The notes: generated by a model from the letters alone, not told the origin. A DNA stretch of 64,000 nt from Haliclystus octoradiatus (GCA_916610825.1 OU744451.1:3394345-3458344), one strand, 5' to 3'. Shown: positions 1-12,300, counted from the stretch's first letter. Translations and numbers: made by a program.

Positions 1-106
1 CTACTTCATGAATATCAAGATATGATGCTATATATGGCTTCGTAAATTTTTATTATTTATTACATATGAACTTTTTACTGAACTTTAATTTATTTCCGTT
101 TAAATC
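1..106 (+). repeat. Dispersed repeat, copy 1 (5' part)
   Basis: The window opens inside a repeat whose first ~80 bases recur nearly unchanged at 2733-2815. The copy is interrupted at 106/107 by the inverted-repeat element 107-753 and resumes at 754, where bases 762-822 match 2851-2925. The family is not recognised and no coding potential was seen. Confidence 0.7.
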
Positions 107-753
107 GGTTACCAGTCGTATCGTCCAGTAGTGATATCGTCCATTTCCAAGAACGTCCTACCGAATACCATAACGTCCAGTTTCGAAAAGGTCAAGGTTT
201 ACTAACAGCTATAGATAATTCACTACGTTATTTAATAAATCAAAAACGACAGTTTATATTGACATACATATTAATTATAAAACATGAATAACTCTCAAGG
301 GCATTAATATTAGTGTGTTGTTTTCGTCAATTTTCAAAATTTTACGCGTTCATTCCAATTAAGGCCAATGAAAGTTTGGTCAACTTACAATAAGTAAATG
401 ATGTATAAACCGTCTGTTTAATACTAGGTCTTGTGAAATCTCTTCTTTTAATTCTCTAAAACATGTGTTCAAGTTTGTAATACATTGGTCTATTTAGCGT
501 TGTAGTTTCATTGACTTGTTTACGAATTTTCACGCGATCGGCTTCCAGCGCGCATTTTGGTCAAGTTATAATTCTCATGATTAATATCTGATTTGATGCA
601 ATCACCTCCACTAGTATTCAATTCAAGAAGAATATATTTTTAAATTAATTAATTAATCCAGCTGGAAATGAAGAAATAACTTTTTTGTGACTGGACGTTA
701 TTGTAAACAAAGAATATGGACGATGTCCCGACTGGACGTTATGACCGGATACA
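107..753. mobile_element. Non-autonomous TIR transposon with 8-bp target duplication
   Basis: The two ends are inverted copies of each other over ~42 bp with no gap. The left end begins GGTTACCAGTCGTATCGTCC and the right end, reverse-complemented, begins TGTATCCGGTCATAACGTCC; both continue through ATCGTCCAT. The element is flanked by TTTAAATC at 99-106 and 754-761. The related repeat at ~2840-2855 keeps the unoccupied site. An 8-bp duplication fits hAT, Merlin or P-type elements, and the GG start would suit Merlin. No transposase ORF is present. Confidence 0.7.
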
Positions 754-835
754 TTTAAATCAGGGCAAACGGTTTAAAAGGAAATATCTAAACTGCTGCA
801 AGCGATATTTTACACGCGAAATGTTTTGTGCTTTA
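754..835 (+). repeat. Dispersed repeat, copy 1 (3' part)
   Basis: Continues the repeat interrupted at 106. The order of motifs (GGCAAACGG, then TTTTACACGCGAAAT) matches 2851-2925. Confidence 0.6.
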
Positions 836-1297
836 CAAAATAAGCTTCGATCGTTTCCTTTTATATATATCCCTTTGTGCGTTGATATTGTGATGTCCCA
901 TATGGTTAGAACTTTTATACAGCGTATGGTACCTGTTTGAAGGTCAAAATCGCTCTGTCATACCGAGTCGACTCTTTCATATAGAAATACTTTGTGCTTT
1001 ACAAAATAGGCTTCAATCGATTCCTTTTGTATATCCCCTTGTGTATTGATATTGTGATGTGGCATATGGTTTCTAGAAAATTTGCACAGCGTCTGGTACC
1101 TGTTTGAAGGTCAAAATCGCTCTGACACACCCATTCTGTGCTTGCTTTTAGTAATATTTTGTGCTTTTCAAAATGGGCTTCGACCGTTTCCTTTATATGT
1201 CCCTTTGTGTGTTCATATTGTGATGGGCCATATGGTTTCTATCAATTTTGCGCAGCATTTGCACCTGTCTGATGGACGCAATTGCACTGTCACTGAG
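820..1297 (+). repeat. Three-copy tandem repeat, ~165-170 bp unit
   Basis: Three successive diverged units start near 820, 990 and 1157. Shared landmarks in order are TTTGTGCTTTACAAAATA, GCTTCGATCGTTTCC, TTGATATTGTGATG, CATATGGTT, GTACCTGTTTGAAGGTC and AATCGCTCTG. The third unit is the most diverged. Short ORFs across it arise from the periodicity and are not taken as genes. Confidence 0.75.
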
Positions 1298-1775
1298 TAG
1301 GTGTTTATTATATTTTAAATTAAGATTCCCATGGTAGAGTGACATTTTTAAAAAAGTAATAGAAAAGAAGACGTTGAATTTACAGAAAAGTAATAGAAAA
1401 GCTATAATTTTAACGATAATGACACCTATTGCGTGTAGATTTCATCATGAAAAGAACAAATTTTATTTTAAAAAAAGAATCACTACAACACACATAATCT
1501 ACTATTATCATATGCTGAGATGTGATCTAATATTTTCAGTGATGCATCATTTTAACATAATTAATTCCATATAAATCAAATAATTTAATCCCGATTTAAA
1601 ATACATTTCCCATGGCAAAAGATTGAAATATGTTTCAGATTGATAAATCTTATTGTGATCAACATTTGCGCATATGTAATGAGGCTTTTTAAATAATTTA
1701 ATAATTTTTTACGTAATAGTTATTTTTTAAATAATTTATTTGATGCAGAGTATCAAATAATCAACCGAATTTTAG
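1298..1775. other. No gene seen
   Basis: AT-rich sequence with stops in all frames; nothing recognisable. Confidence 0.5.
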
Positions 1776-2125
1776 CTGTTATTAAAACTAATCAATCGTA
1801 ACGCAGGAAAATACATACAAGTTAATTAGTAGATTCTCGCAGGATTCTATCAGTATTGTATGTAGACGAAATAGACGGAGTGAAATCTAGAAAACTAGAA
1901 AAGATAATCATCATTTGAAAAGCTATAAAGAGTGTCCACAAGAAATCAAAGATAAAGATATGGGTATGTAGTATCAACACAAATTAGCAAATTATAAATT
2001 ACAAATTATAGCAATTAATTCCCCAGATTAATTCAAACGCATTTCATTGAAAAATGGTGTAAAAAGTATACATTTTTTACTCAAAGTGTTCTAATATGGA
2101 TAAATCGAATATAAGTCACAATGAA
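1776..2125 (+). repeat. Left arm of a long-range inverted repeat
   Basis: This 350-bp block matches the reverse complement of 62524-62875 in the same order: AAACTAATCAATC, AACGCAGG, GATTCT, ATCATTTGAAAAGCTAT, ATGGGTATGTAGTAT, CAAATTAGCAAATTATAAAT, GCATTTCATTGAAAA, TTACTCAAAGTGTTC and ATATAAGTCACAAT. These are most likely two opposite-facing copies of one repeat family. Confidence 0.7.
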
Positions 2126-2732
2126 TTCTTTCTCTTAAATCATGAATTTGAGAACGTCCGAATTGTGTTTAGAAGAGTTATCCTGTTTTTGAAATTTATT
2201 AGGTCGATGCAAGAAAAACCTCGATCATGTACTTTACTGAAGAAATATTTACTCTTTGCAAATTTTATTTCATAATTGACCCCTAGACTGTTCTGGTCGC
2301 GGCCGTAAATACATGCTTAGGACAGGGGGTTTCAGTTTTGAGGTGCTTCAATCAAATAATTGTGAGTTTCAGCACCCGGGGTAGGGACATCCATATCAAT
2401 TGGCTGTACGGGAGCGTGTAATTCTGAAAGGGTGATTTTTGAAGTTTTTAGTTCTTACTTTTACTCGCAAAAGCAAATTTTTCACTTCAAATCAACGATT
2501 TTAATGAAACAAAAATTCGAATGAAAATATCTTACTAAAAAATCCACTGAGAAAAAGTTGCAAAAAACATAACCACATATAACACTCACATACACACATA
2601 TTAAATAAATGCATTCGTTTGCAGTATAACATTTTGAAACTTACAATCTTTTCTCCGTTTTGTATTGTGTTCATGACAGCTATGCAACCTATATGCAATT
2701 TTACTTGATAATGTTAATGAACTGAAACATAT
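2126..2732. other. No gene seen
   Basis: A slightly less AT-rich patch near 2285-2420 has no open frame of note. The 65-codon minus-strand frame at 2501-2698 has no recognisable features. Confidence 0.5.
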
Positions 2733-2925
2733 CCTACTTCATGAATATCAAGATGTGATGCTATATATGGCTACGTACATTTTTATTATTTGTTACATAT
2801 GAAGTTTTTACTGAGATATAATATATTACAGTTTAAATTTGGCAAAAGGTTTAATCGAGAAATCTAAGTTCATGACAAAGTCATTAAACCTTTGCGAGCA
2901 ACATTTTACGCGCGAAATATTAATC
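2733..2925 (+). repeat. Dispersed repeat, copy 2 (uninterrupted)
   Basis: Matches 1-106 plus 754-835 but lacks the 647-bp inverted-repeat element, so it is the empty-site allele of that insertion. The junction reads AGTTTAAATTTGGCAAAAGG around 2837-2856. Confidence 0.7.
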
Positions 2926-3732
2926 TTCTGAATACCTAAATATTTCCATATCAACTTTGCTAATAAATTCTGGATAACTGCAAATCGGTTAAATGCAATT
3001 TACGCTTATCTGCAGACAATTTATTTCATTTATTCATTCAAAACCCGCTTATGTGCAAATATTTTGTTTAATTTCAAATTTCAATTGTTGTGAAAAATGT
3101 ATTTCAATGGTTTCAAATTATTTCATTTGTATGTGTTTGTGTTTGTCACATCCTTTACCTTTAAAACAACAGATTTTCTGTAGCGACACTTATGTGATGT
3201 AACTATTTATATATACAGCATAATTTATTTCACTTGATTGAAACTACTAATGTAAAAGTTTTAAATAGTAAATAATAATTAATAATGTTTTAGTTTTGCT
3301 TTGTATACTTTTGATACTATTTCTATGTTCAAAATCGAATCTAATGCTTTGTCCTCTGTTTGAGATTTTGAATTTATTTCGGTTTGTTTTTCCCATTTGT
3401 GACTCATGATTACGTAGAAGCCTCATATTCCCTCAGGGTCCTCATTTCCGCGTGGCGCTCCAGTGAGGGCCTAATATAGTTGCAGATTAAAAAGTGTGCC
3501 AGAAGCCAAAAATATGATGTGCCAAATCACAGCGCACCTCGTTATCACGTGTGTTTCCGCCAGGTGTTGGTTGGTCGGCTCATCGAATAACAATACAATG
3601 AGGTGTAATACCTTGCAGACAAACACGAATAGTTTCATCAGTATTGTTATATTTTAAACAAGAGTGTTGTACTGCTACATCACAGATAGATTAAACTTTT
3701 GGCTTTTGCAAAACATTCAAGCGTATTTCCTG
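2926..3732. other. No gene seen
   Basis: AT-rich non-coding sequence. A GC-richer patch at 3410-3560 carries no usable frame. Confidence 0.5.
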
Positions 3733-4115
3733 CTAGTCTGCGTTACAGACCGTGATTTATTCACAAAAGACTAGGTTCTGTGTGATTTGTGCAGTTCTCT
3801 GCCCTGCCACTTCTCAAAAACCTAGAGCGGAAGTTTCTGGTCGATGAATGGTAAATCTATTATTCTTAGTAAATAAATTCATCACCTCTGTTTGATCAAT
3901 TAATTGTCATAGTTACGAAGTCTAAAATAGAACTTATAGCAATCATGTCAAGTGAAGTAAACAAAGTAATGTGAGAATCCAGGTGAGAATCACCTTAATC
4001 TTGCATAATTATGTGACATCAATCTTTTTTGATACGAGGTCTGGACAGAGAAAACGAGAAATTCACACAGACCCTATTCTTTCGTGAATGAATCGTGGTC
4101 TGTAACGCAGGCTAG
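3733..4115. mobile_element. 383-bp MITE with ~55-bp terminal inverted repeats
   Basis: The left end (CTAGTCTGCGTTACAGACC...) and the reverse complement of the right end (CTAGCCTGCGTTACAGACC...) match through the TTCTGTGTGA / GTCTGTGTGA region. Outermost bases on both sides are CTAG. There is no ORF inside. A target duplication is not clear, so the superfamily stays open. Confidence 0.7.
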
Positions 4116-4807
4116 TTTGCTTCAAGTGTCCATCTGATCTCGTTATGATTAATTACGAAATTTTTTTACAGGTCCACAACAATAATACATAAACCTCCCG
4201 AAGGTGCTCATCCACGCAATGAATTTCAGATAGATGTTTTTATTAGTGACGAGCAGATTTGTAGGGAATAGACAAAAATTGTTGAATATATTTCACACAT
4301 AAACCCCAGAAATGTCTGAGGAATAACTCATTCGTAGTAACTTTTGAGAACAGCAGATTTATTTTCCCGTAAACTTACTTTCATCTTCATTGATGGACAA
4401 TTTTACATCAGTGTGTTTGATTGTGTGTGAAGGGTACCGATATCGTTAAACCACCTTTCGATTTGCAAATCCTTCAGCAATAGAACAACCACTTTCTTCA
4501 TCGCCTTTCACGTTGGAGAAATTCGAAGTGCTGAAAAGCACTGCTACTTAATTGAGCATCCATTTAAAATAATGGAATAGTCAAGTGAACTTTAACTAGA
4601 AAGCTTGAAGATATGAACGATGATAAAATTTGTATGATAGTCGACCGCGTTGTTGAAATCCCACTTGTAAAAATTGCTCGCATCATTCTATATCGGGTGG
4701 AGATCATGTGTTTCTGGAAAATCTCAAACAAAAACAATTTTCGTGCCCAGAATTTAGTTTCCAATCCCTATATTCTATAATCTATGAGCGGATCGAATGA
4801 TTAATTA
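4116..4807. other. No gene seen
   Basis: AT-rich. The minus-strand 66-codon frame at 4564-4764 has no recognisable features. Confidence 0.5.
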
Positions 4808-4880
4808 TCTATATACAAATAGAGCGTGAATCGCCGTGCCTGTCTGAACTTTTGTCCTCTTTTCACGCATTTATTATCTA
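4808..4880 (+). mobile_element. Helitron-like 5' terminus, first copy
   Basis: The sequence begins TCTATATACAAATAGAGCGT after an A and runs through CGCCGTGCCTGTCTGAAC, then TTTTCACGCATTTATT. The 5'-TC, the short AT tract and the CTGTCTG-type string are typical of invertebrate Helitron starts. A second version lies at 6056. A decayed Helitron N-terminal coding region lies between them, which supports the assignment. Confidence 0.5.
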
Positions 4881-5665
4881 TTGAAGTGTGATGATATTTA
4901 GTTCAAAATGATCTTAATAGTCCAAACAGTGAGCTAGGCTAATAACTTCTTCCATATTCGCCTTGCATAAAAAGATATCAAAGATTATCAACGAAATGTA
5001 TCTGATATTTGCAGCCTTAGCTTTGATGCTTTATAGTCAGTGGGTAATTATAGCCCGTTGTCATCGTGCTTCGCTTGAAAAATGCCACTATTTTTTTCGC
5101 CTAAATAAGCGATCTGTTCCATGAGGAAGCATTTAGCTAAATACTGAATTGACATATTTATAGAAACACACTGTTTAATGACTTGAGAAAAATTTATCAT
5201 CAACTTGCTTCCTATTTTATCTCATTTTCAATTAGAAAGGTGATGCATATTTCAAACGGTGGAGAAAACATTATTACATATACATGTTTGTGTGGTTTAT
5301 AAGATATCTATACCTTTTAAATGTCAAATAAAAAGATCTCCATTTTTATATAGTTGTTCAAAATAATAATAGAAATAGAAAGGAGTAAGAGACCACACAT
5401 TCCTATAATGTTACTTTAAGTTTTATGCTTTTATAGCAATCAGCAGACAGGAATCCTTTCTATTTCTATTATGATTATTTACAGCTTTGCCATTTATGAC
5501 ATTGAGCATTATATTCTTTGCTAATAGATAACATCTAATAATATGGTACCTAATAATTATATATATATTCACGTTTTTATATCGGTATATCAATATATCC
5601 ATGTTTATTGTATATATGTTCGATATATATCCATGTTCCGTATAAAAAAAATTCAAACACCAGAT

Positions 5666-6055
5666 ATGCCACGAACGCGTAAAAGCAATCTATCACATAG
5701 AACTGCTTCAGCGAAAAGAAAACGCACCGAGTGATGTGTTGAATCACCATTGACAAGAAACACACGGATAGAAAACAACAGAATTTCTGTATCACAATCA
5801 CATCAAGCTGAAACCCTAACTACAAGGTCACAGTGCCTCCGGCGAAACCGAATAATTACAACTTCATTACATCAAACACAAACGCCAACGACTAGATCAC
5901 GACATCTGTCAGCTGACGCCACTAGAAGAGCTTTTATACGCCAGTCGGAAACGCCAACAACCAGCCGCCGACGCTTGGATACCAAAAAACAAAACATTCA
6001 AATAGAAACATACTCGATAAATCCCCTACTTCCAGAAATTGCAGATTGTCAAGCA
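5666..6055 (+). pseudogene. Decayed Helitron replicase/helicase N-terminus
   Basis: The frame opens M-P-R-T-R-K-S-N-L-S-H-R-T, very like the conserved start of Helitron Rep/Helicase proteins of invertebrates. It continues, after one in-frame TGA at 5732-5734, as diverged ~22-residue repeats of the form E/Q-T-x-T-x-R-x-x-R-L (ESPLTRNTRIENNR, AETLTTRSQCLRRNR, SETPTTSRRRLDTKKQN). Such arginine-rich tandem units are characteristic of the N-terminal tail of these proteins. The Rep HUH motif and helicase are absent, so it cannot act. Similarity fades near 6050, where a second Helitron-like 5' end begins. Confidence 0.6.
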
Positions 6056-6345
6056 ATCTATAAAAAAATGGAGTGTAAATCGCTGTGCCTGTATGAATGT
6101 TTAAAAGCCCTTGAAAATAATAAAATATTAATTTGAATATCGATCTGTTTAGGAATGGAAGAAGAAGATTGTTTAGGAATATATTCTGTTGAGTCCGAGT
6201 TTTTCAAATATAACTAACTGGACTTCATGAAAAGTTTACCATGGTACTACATGCTCTACTTTTTAGTTAGATTAGTTTATTTAGTTAATTATTAACAAGG
6301 AAGTAGATTATGCTGTTTTCACGCATTTATTAATCCATGAAATGT
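6056..6345 (+). mobile_element. Helitron-like 5' terminus, second copy
   Basis: TCTATAAAAAAATGGAGTGT and then AATCGCTGTGCCTGTATGAA repeat the 4808 terminus with substitutions. The follow-on TTTTCACGCATTTATT appears at ~6317, about 200 bp further on than in the first copy, so this copy has gained an insertion. The base before the TC is an A, as expected for Helitron targets. Confidence 0.45.
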
Positions 6346-7892
6346 TCAGCTTATATTTGTTGAACATTCGTCTATAGATTATAGTGTTATCCAAAGTATG
6401 TAACTACCTTTTATAGCTATATATTCCCTTCGATTTATCGTCTTGGAAATGCCATCCCCCAATAGATATTTAATTATAGTATCCCCGATGGGGAAGGGAG
6501 CAATTATAATTGTGCTTAATGCATACAAGCAGTTTTACACAGTACATAATTAAATTCATTATAATATGAAAAATGTACAACCTGCAGATCATTTCGTCTG
6601 TCATAATGGAATCCAGCTGCAAATGGTATAGACCGCCGACATAATTAGATATCAATGAATTGAAAACATCTTAAAAAACTACTACAATTAACAAAAACAG
6701 TAGGCACTTCATTGTACAGTATTATAGCATCTATACGATTTATATGAAAGCTCAAGTTTGAATGGAATTATGTAATTTGCAACCTTTAAAATAAGCCCGG
6801 CATAAGATGCCTATACTGAAAATGAATATATAGCATAATTATACCCAGTAACAAGTATGTCCAGTCTTTCCTCATAAAGTGATGACATTGTGATTTCTAC
6901 TTCACAGCTTAAACCCCTCCCCCTTAGACACCAGAATGCAGGAAAGAGGCTTTATAAGCTAGATTTTCCATTTTTCTCAGGAGCCCCGCAAAGAGTAAAA
7001 GTTGTCGCCTCCCATGATTCTTTTCACACTAATTTACTCCATCGTTTGTAACTGGGCACTAGCATTGATAAATTACCACACGCATACATAGACATTGATT
7101 AGATGTATTTGATATACTAGTTGTAGCTGGCCACCAACAGGGATGGATGAATTAAGGATTAATATTGCCGTCGATAAACAGAGCCTCTAAGAAGGTGGAC
7201 CGGCTTTGCTAATAAAGATGTTTTCGTCACGAAGGGCAGACATGAAGAGAGTTATACATTACAGACAGTGATCTACATTTGCAAGGTATACGTGATTACA
7301 AACGGAAGCTCTACGGTTAACAAAGGAAATACATTTTGAATAAGACAACATACATACAACAATCCACTACATCTTCCAATTAGGTTTGGTTTAGGGGTGT
7401 AGCGTCTGTATCAGCCTATGGGGCTCGTGTCTGCAAAAATACTTTTTCCTTTTTGGCTCATGGTTACGAAGTATCCATGAGTCTATGGTATCATGATGGG
7501 AAAAGATTTGGTAAATCACGGCTACAAAAGCGTGATTGTTGGTGCGACTTATATATTCTGCTGCGACTACGTTTGCACAAATTGCCGCCGTGATTGTGAC
7601 CGTTACCGCGATATTTGTGTAAATAGCGAATCGCAGACTGCTTTGCCCGCAAGCGATACATAGACAATCAACGATAGTCAACGATTGCGCAATATATGCC
7701 TAGACTTCAATGAGTTATTGTTCAGGCTCTGGCATTGCGATGGCCATTGCATCACGGTTAGAAGCGTTTTCACCCAGGTGACATTTTTACTAAAATTTTC
7801 TGATGGCGACCATGCTGGTGTTTTCGCAGCTTAGCGAGATTACATCTGCATTATTAAATGAAATGTTTTCTAATAATCCTGGATTAGTTTTA
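6346..7892. other. No confident gene
   Basis: Mostly AT-rich. A less AT-rich block at 7400-7800 carries a 96-codon minus-strand frame (7391-7681) with one hydrophobic stretch. No family is recognised and no splice context supports it, so it is not called as a gene. Confidence 0.45.
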
Positions 7893-9309
7893 GACCGAGT
7901 ACCACAGAACTAAAACGGCAGGTTTCTCCGGACAACTTTTAATTTATGTAAAATGTTCATAAAAATACCATGAATATTTTCCGGTTTCTTGTTTTAGTCA
8001 AATTTTGTTTTGGAGCTCACCATAGATGAATTAACAAACACAAACCAATTCACGGTCAGAACCCTCTTGAATAGTTTCGAATGACCAGCAGCCTTTGCTT
8101 TGTTTTGTTGTTTTGATTACAAGAAACCAGGCTAATCCTCTGGAAAGTTACGTCAGCGCCTACGTCAGAGGATATTCCTGGTGGTTGTAGTCTTGTTTAT
8201 CAATTTCAGTTTTGGATAAATCTCAAATCTTAATTGTCGAAACACAAAGTCTATGGCTATAGATAGCCAACAAATGTATACTGCTCACAAATAAATAGCG
8301 GAATGGGATTCACAGTCCGATTATCTGTCTGACAAGTTTAAGGCAAATCAAAACAACTTGGATAAAATGTACTTTCAAATCAACACTAATTAAATTCATA
8401 TGATTCTTATTTTACAATTTACGTGCATAAATACTAGAGAAAAACAATGCAATATAAAACATAAACATAGGTATGTAACTAACTATTTTTAGACGAAGCC
8501 TACGTGTTTACAAACAAAATTTGCAGTCAATGATCAAAGTATCCGTATTAAAATACGAATTGACCTGGTATTATAATTTCATTTTGTTTCGGTGATAAAT
8601 TTCGATTTTGAATGCTAACAAATCTCTTCCCGCTCTTCAATCCCCAATATTCTTGTATCAAGTAAACACCAACATGAAATTTGGAATCAGTCGAGTTCAG
8701 TTGTAGTTCAGTTGTAGTTTTCAACTCTGTCTTCCCTCCTCAATTCGTATGACGCTAGTAGCAAGTGATTTGTTTTCATGGTACACATTTCTTCAAGCGT
8801 CGAAAGCCTTTACGATGTCCACCTATAGTAACTTCCAAACCAGTTGGTTGATAAATAACTTGGGAGAGATGCTTCCATGTTCGTTTTACGAAAAGTTTTG
8901 CAAAATCACGTGTGTGTGCAAAGGAGACACAAAGGAGGGTCGTGTATCATCACAACGAGTGGTTAAAATCTGAGTCCAGATCTCAAAGACAAAAATATAT
9001 AAAGCCTGCTGGTCATTCTATGGTTTTGAATTCATACAAATCCTGTTTTCGTCATGTTTCTTTGGACTCGAGTAATCTTGGGAGAACAAAAGAATCAAAG
9101 ACTATAAGCTAACATGCAGCATTTCCTACAAATGATAACAAGGCTTTTACCGTGAATCATGAAATATTTATTGGAATTTTGAAGGGTTTACAACATAATT
9201 TAATTGAAACAAGAAATATGTAATTATTTAGCATATTTTTATTAACACGTTTATTTGATTTTCTAGTTGCCCGGAGAAACATGCCGTTTTAGTTCTGTGG
9301 CGCTCGGTC
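7893..9309. mobile_element. ~1.4 kb inverted-repeat transposon, non-autonomous
   Basis: The left end GACCGAGTACCACAGAACTA and the reverse complement of the right end GACCGAGCGCCACAGAACTA match on through AAACGGCA(G/T)GTTTCTCCGG(A/G)CAACT, about 50 bp in all. TA flanks both ends (7891-7892 and 9310-9311), which suggests a TA target. The interior has only short frames (8749-8973, 8912-9112) with no transposase signature. Confidence 0.65.
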
Positions 9310-10370
9310 TATTTACATCGTGATTATCTCTTCATTGGTAGAACACATGATTGGTTTCTTCTTTTCATAATTTGAAATGCTTAATGAAAGGTTTTAACCG
9401 TTCTGCACCATCGCTATTTGAGGAGAAACTTGGAAGATAATTTTTATTGCGTTTTGACCGTGAGAACTTTAAATCTACAATTCATCATCTGTTTGGGGGC
9501 TTAATAGACAAGACAGTATTATATATTTATTGTTATTATTGTTTTCTGAAGTTATTTATTACATCAAACTGCTAAGCCATTCATCATGTTTTTATTTGGA
9601 TTATATTCTAAAGACCATTTGAACCAGTTTGGCCATGCGACAACAATAACAACGAGGCGATACTTAGAAGAGAAAATTTCACATCATTTACTGAACGTCA
9701 TAAACGTGCTCAAGGTTTTTCTTCGACTCTAGAAGTGGAATCTAGAGGACAACAAACAACGTTGATCATTGTACGTTGTCCAACTACACTATTGGAAGTT
9801 GTTTACTTGCCAAACTTCAACAACGTGCTGTTGTTTCTTGTCTAACCTCGGTCGTAGCAAAATTTTCGCCATTTTCTTACGAAGCAATTCGTCGAGAAAT
9901 TTGTCATTAATTCTCTATGTTTGTCTATATTCTCGCTATTATCTACTGCCTACTGCAGCTAGCAGGCCTGTTGTAATCCCATTATTTACCTTGTCTGTTT
10001 CAATATTAAGTATTACTGACCAAGTATGCTTGTTAATTTCAGGTGTTTAATTCTGCTTCGACAACAATAATAAAGCGAAGGGAAAATTTCATGTCATTTA
10101 CTCTATGTCATAAAATTGCGCCAGGCTCCTAGTATGATTAGGGAGAAATGAATATTCTTCTTTTACTAGTTTGCATGTTTGTTTGTTGTTTACATTCCTT
10201 AAAGTTGTTTATTAAATGTTTTAATTCTGCTGAAACATCTTAGCATGTCATTTACAACTCACACTTCTATTGTAAGCAGTGATAATCATTTGAGCTCTTC
10301 AATCTAGGTTTTCTCTAGTGGCGGAGCGCCTGTATCGAGCACATAGATTTCAACCGGAGCGGTTTACATA
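9310..10370. other. No gene; one diffuse direct repeat
   Basis: Bases ~9634-9700 and ~10052-10120 share CGACAACAATAA, AGAAAATTTCA, CATTTACT and GTCATAAA in order, 418 bp apart. This may be an old tandem duplication. The 93-codon frame at 9769-10050 has no recognisable features. Confidence 0.45.
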
Positions 10371-10489
10371 ACTATTTTTTATTTTTTTTTATTTGATTTA
10401 TTATTTGGATATATCACTTTTTTCTTATAGCTTTACTCTACTTTCTTTTTACTTTTTCCAACTTTTATTTTATTATTCAATTCTTAATA

Positions 10490-10700
10490 TCTGTCTCATA
10501 TGTTTTATTTATTTTATTAATCTAATTTATACAATAATTATTAGATTGCTTTGAATAATTTGTATTTTTTTTTGGAATTTTTTGTTTTAATTTATTTGAT
10601 TTGATTTTATTTTCGTTGCATGATGATTTGATATTTTATTGAATTTGATTTCAATTGATTTCCTTTGATTGTTATATCATTCACCTGGAGTCCGAGAGGA
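10490..10700 (+). repeat. T-rich flank of the satellite, left copy
   Basis: This block resembles 13305-13570 on the other side of the array. Shared strings in order are TTTTATTAATCT, CAATAATTATT, TTTTTTGTTTTAATTTATTT, TTGCATGATGATTTGAT and TATATCATTCACC...GAGTCC. The pair therefore frames the satellite and SINE as direct repeats. Confidence 0.6.
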
Positions 10701-12300
10701 GCGGAGCTATTTTTTATTTGATTTATTGTTTTATTTATTGAACTTTTATTTTATTATTTCATTCTTAATATCTATCTGACATTTTTTTTTATTTAATTTT
10801 TTAGTTGAATATATTTTTCTTCTAATAGTTTCACTCTACTTTCTGTTTACTTTTTTCAACTTTTATTTTATTATTCCATTCTTAATATCTATCTGACATT
10901 TTTTTTTATTTAATTTTTTAGTTGAATATATTTTTTTTCTGATAGTTGTACTCTACTTTCTGTTTACTTTTTTCAACTTTTATTTTATTATTTCATTCTT
11001 AATATCTATCTGACATTTTTTTTTATTTAATTTTTTAGTTGAATATATTTTTCTTCTAATAGTTTCACTCTACTTTCTGTTTACTTTTTTCAACTTTCAT
11101 TTTATTATTCCATTCTTAATATCTATCTGACATTTTTTTTTATTTAATTTTTTAGTTGAATATATTTTTTTTCTAATAGTTTTACTCTACTTTCTGTTTA
11201 CTTTTTTCAACTTTTATTTTATTATTTCATTCTTAATATCTATCTGACATTTTTTTTTATTTAATTTTTTAGTTGAATATATTTTTTTCTGATAGTTTTA
11301 CTCTACTTTCTGTTTACTTTTTTTAACTTTTATTTTATTATTTCATTCTTAATATCTATCTGACATTTTTTTTTATTTAATTTTTTAGTTGAATATATTT
11401 TTTTTTTGATAGTTTTACTCTACTTTCTGTTTACTTTTTTTAACTTTCATTTTATTATTTCATTCTTAATATCTATCTGACATTTTTTTTTATTTAATTT
11501 TTTAGTTGAATATATTTTTTTTCTAATAGTTTTACTCTACTTTCTGTTTACTTTTTTTAACTTTTATTTTATTATTTCATTCTTAATATCTATCTGACAT
11601 TTTTTTTTATTTAATTTTTTAGTTGAATATATTTTTTTTCTGATAGTTTTACTCTACTTTCTGTTTACTTTTTTCAACTTTCATTTTATTATTTCATTCT
11701 TAATATCTATCTGACATTTTTTTTTATTTAATTTTTTAGTTGAATATATTTTTCTTCTAATAGTTTCACTCTACTTTCTGTTTACTTTTTTCAACTTTTA
11801 TTTTACTATTCCATTCTTAATATCTATCTGACATTTTTTTTTATTTAATTTTTTAGTTGAATATATTTTTTTTCTGATAGTTTTACTCTACTTTCTGTTT
11901 ACTTTTTTCAACTTTTATTTTATTATTTCATTCTTAATATCTATCTGACATTTTTTTTTTAATTCTTTAGTTGAATATATTTTTCTTCTAATAGTTTCAC
12001 TCTACTTTCTGTTTACTTTTTTCAACTTTCATTTTATTATTTCATTCTTAATATCTATCTGACATTTTTTTTTATTTAATTTTTTAGTTGAATATATTTT
12101 TCTTCTAATAGTTTCACTCTACTTTCTGTTTACTTTTTTCAACTTTTATTTTACTATTCCATTCTTAATATCTATCTGACATTTTTTTTTATTTAATTTT
12201 TTAGTTGGATATACTTTTTTTCTGATAGTTTTACTCTACTTTCTTTTACTTTTTTTAGCTTTCATTTTATTATTCCATTAATATCTATCTAATCTTTTTT
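10701..12300 (+). repeat. 117-bp T-rich satellite array
   Basis: About 13 units spaced almost exactly 117 bp apart, judged from CTTAATATCTATCTGACATT at 10764, 10881, 10998, 11115, 11232, 11348, 11465, 11582, 11699, 11816, 11933, 12047 and 12164. Each unit also has TTTTTTAGTTGAATATATTT and CTCTACTTTCTGTTTACTTT. The top strand is strongly T-rich with few G or A runs. Units are nearly identical, which indicates recent amplification or homogenisation. Confidence 0.92.

Noticed and set aside
7391-7681. Minus-strand 96-codon frame with a hydrophobic stretch
   Set aside because: No recognised family, initiator or splice context; kept only as a note in the intergenic entry.
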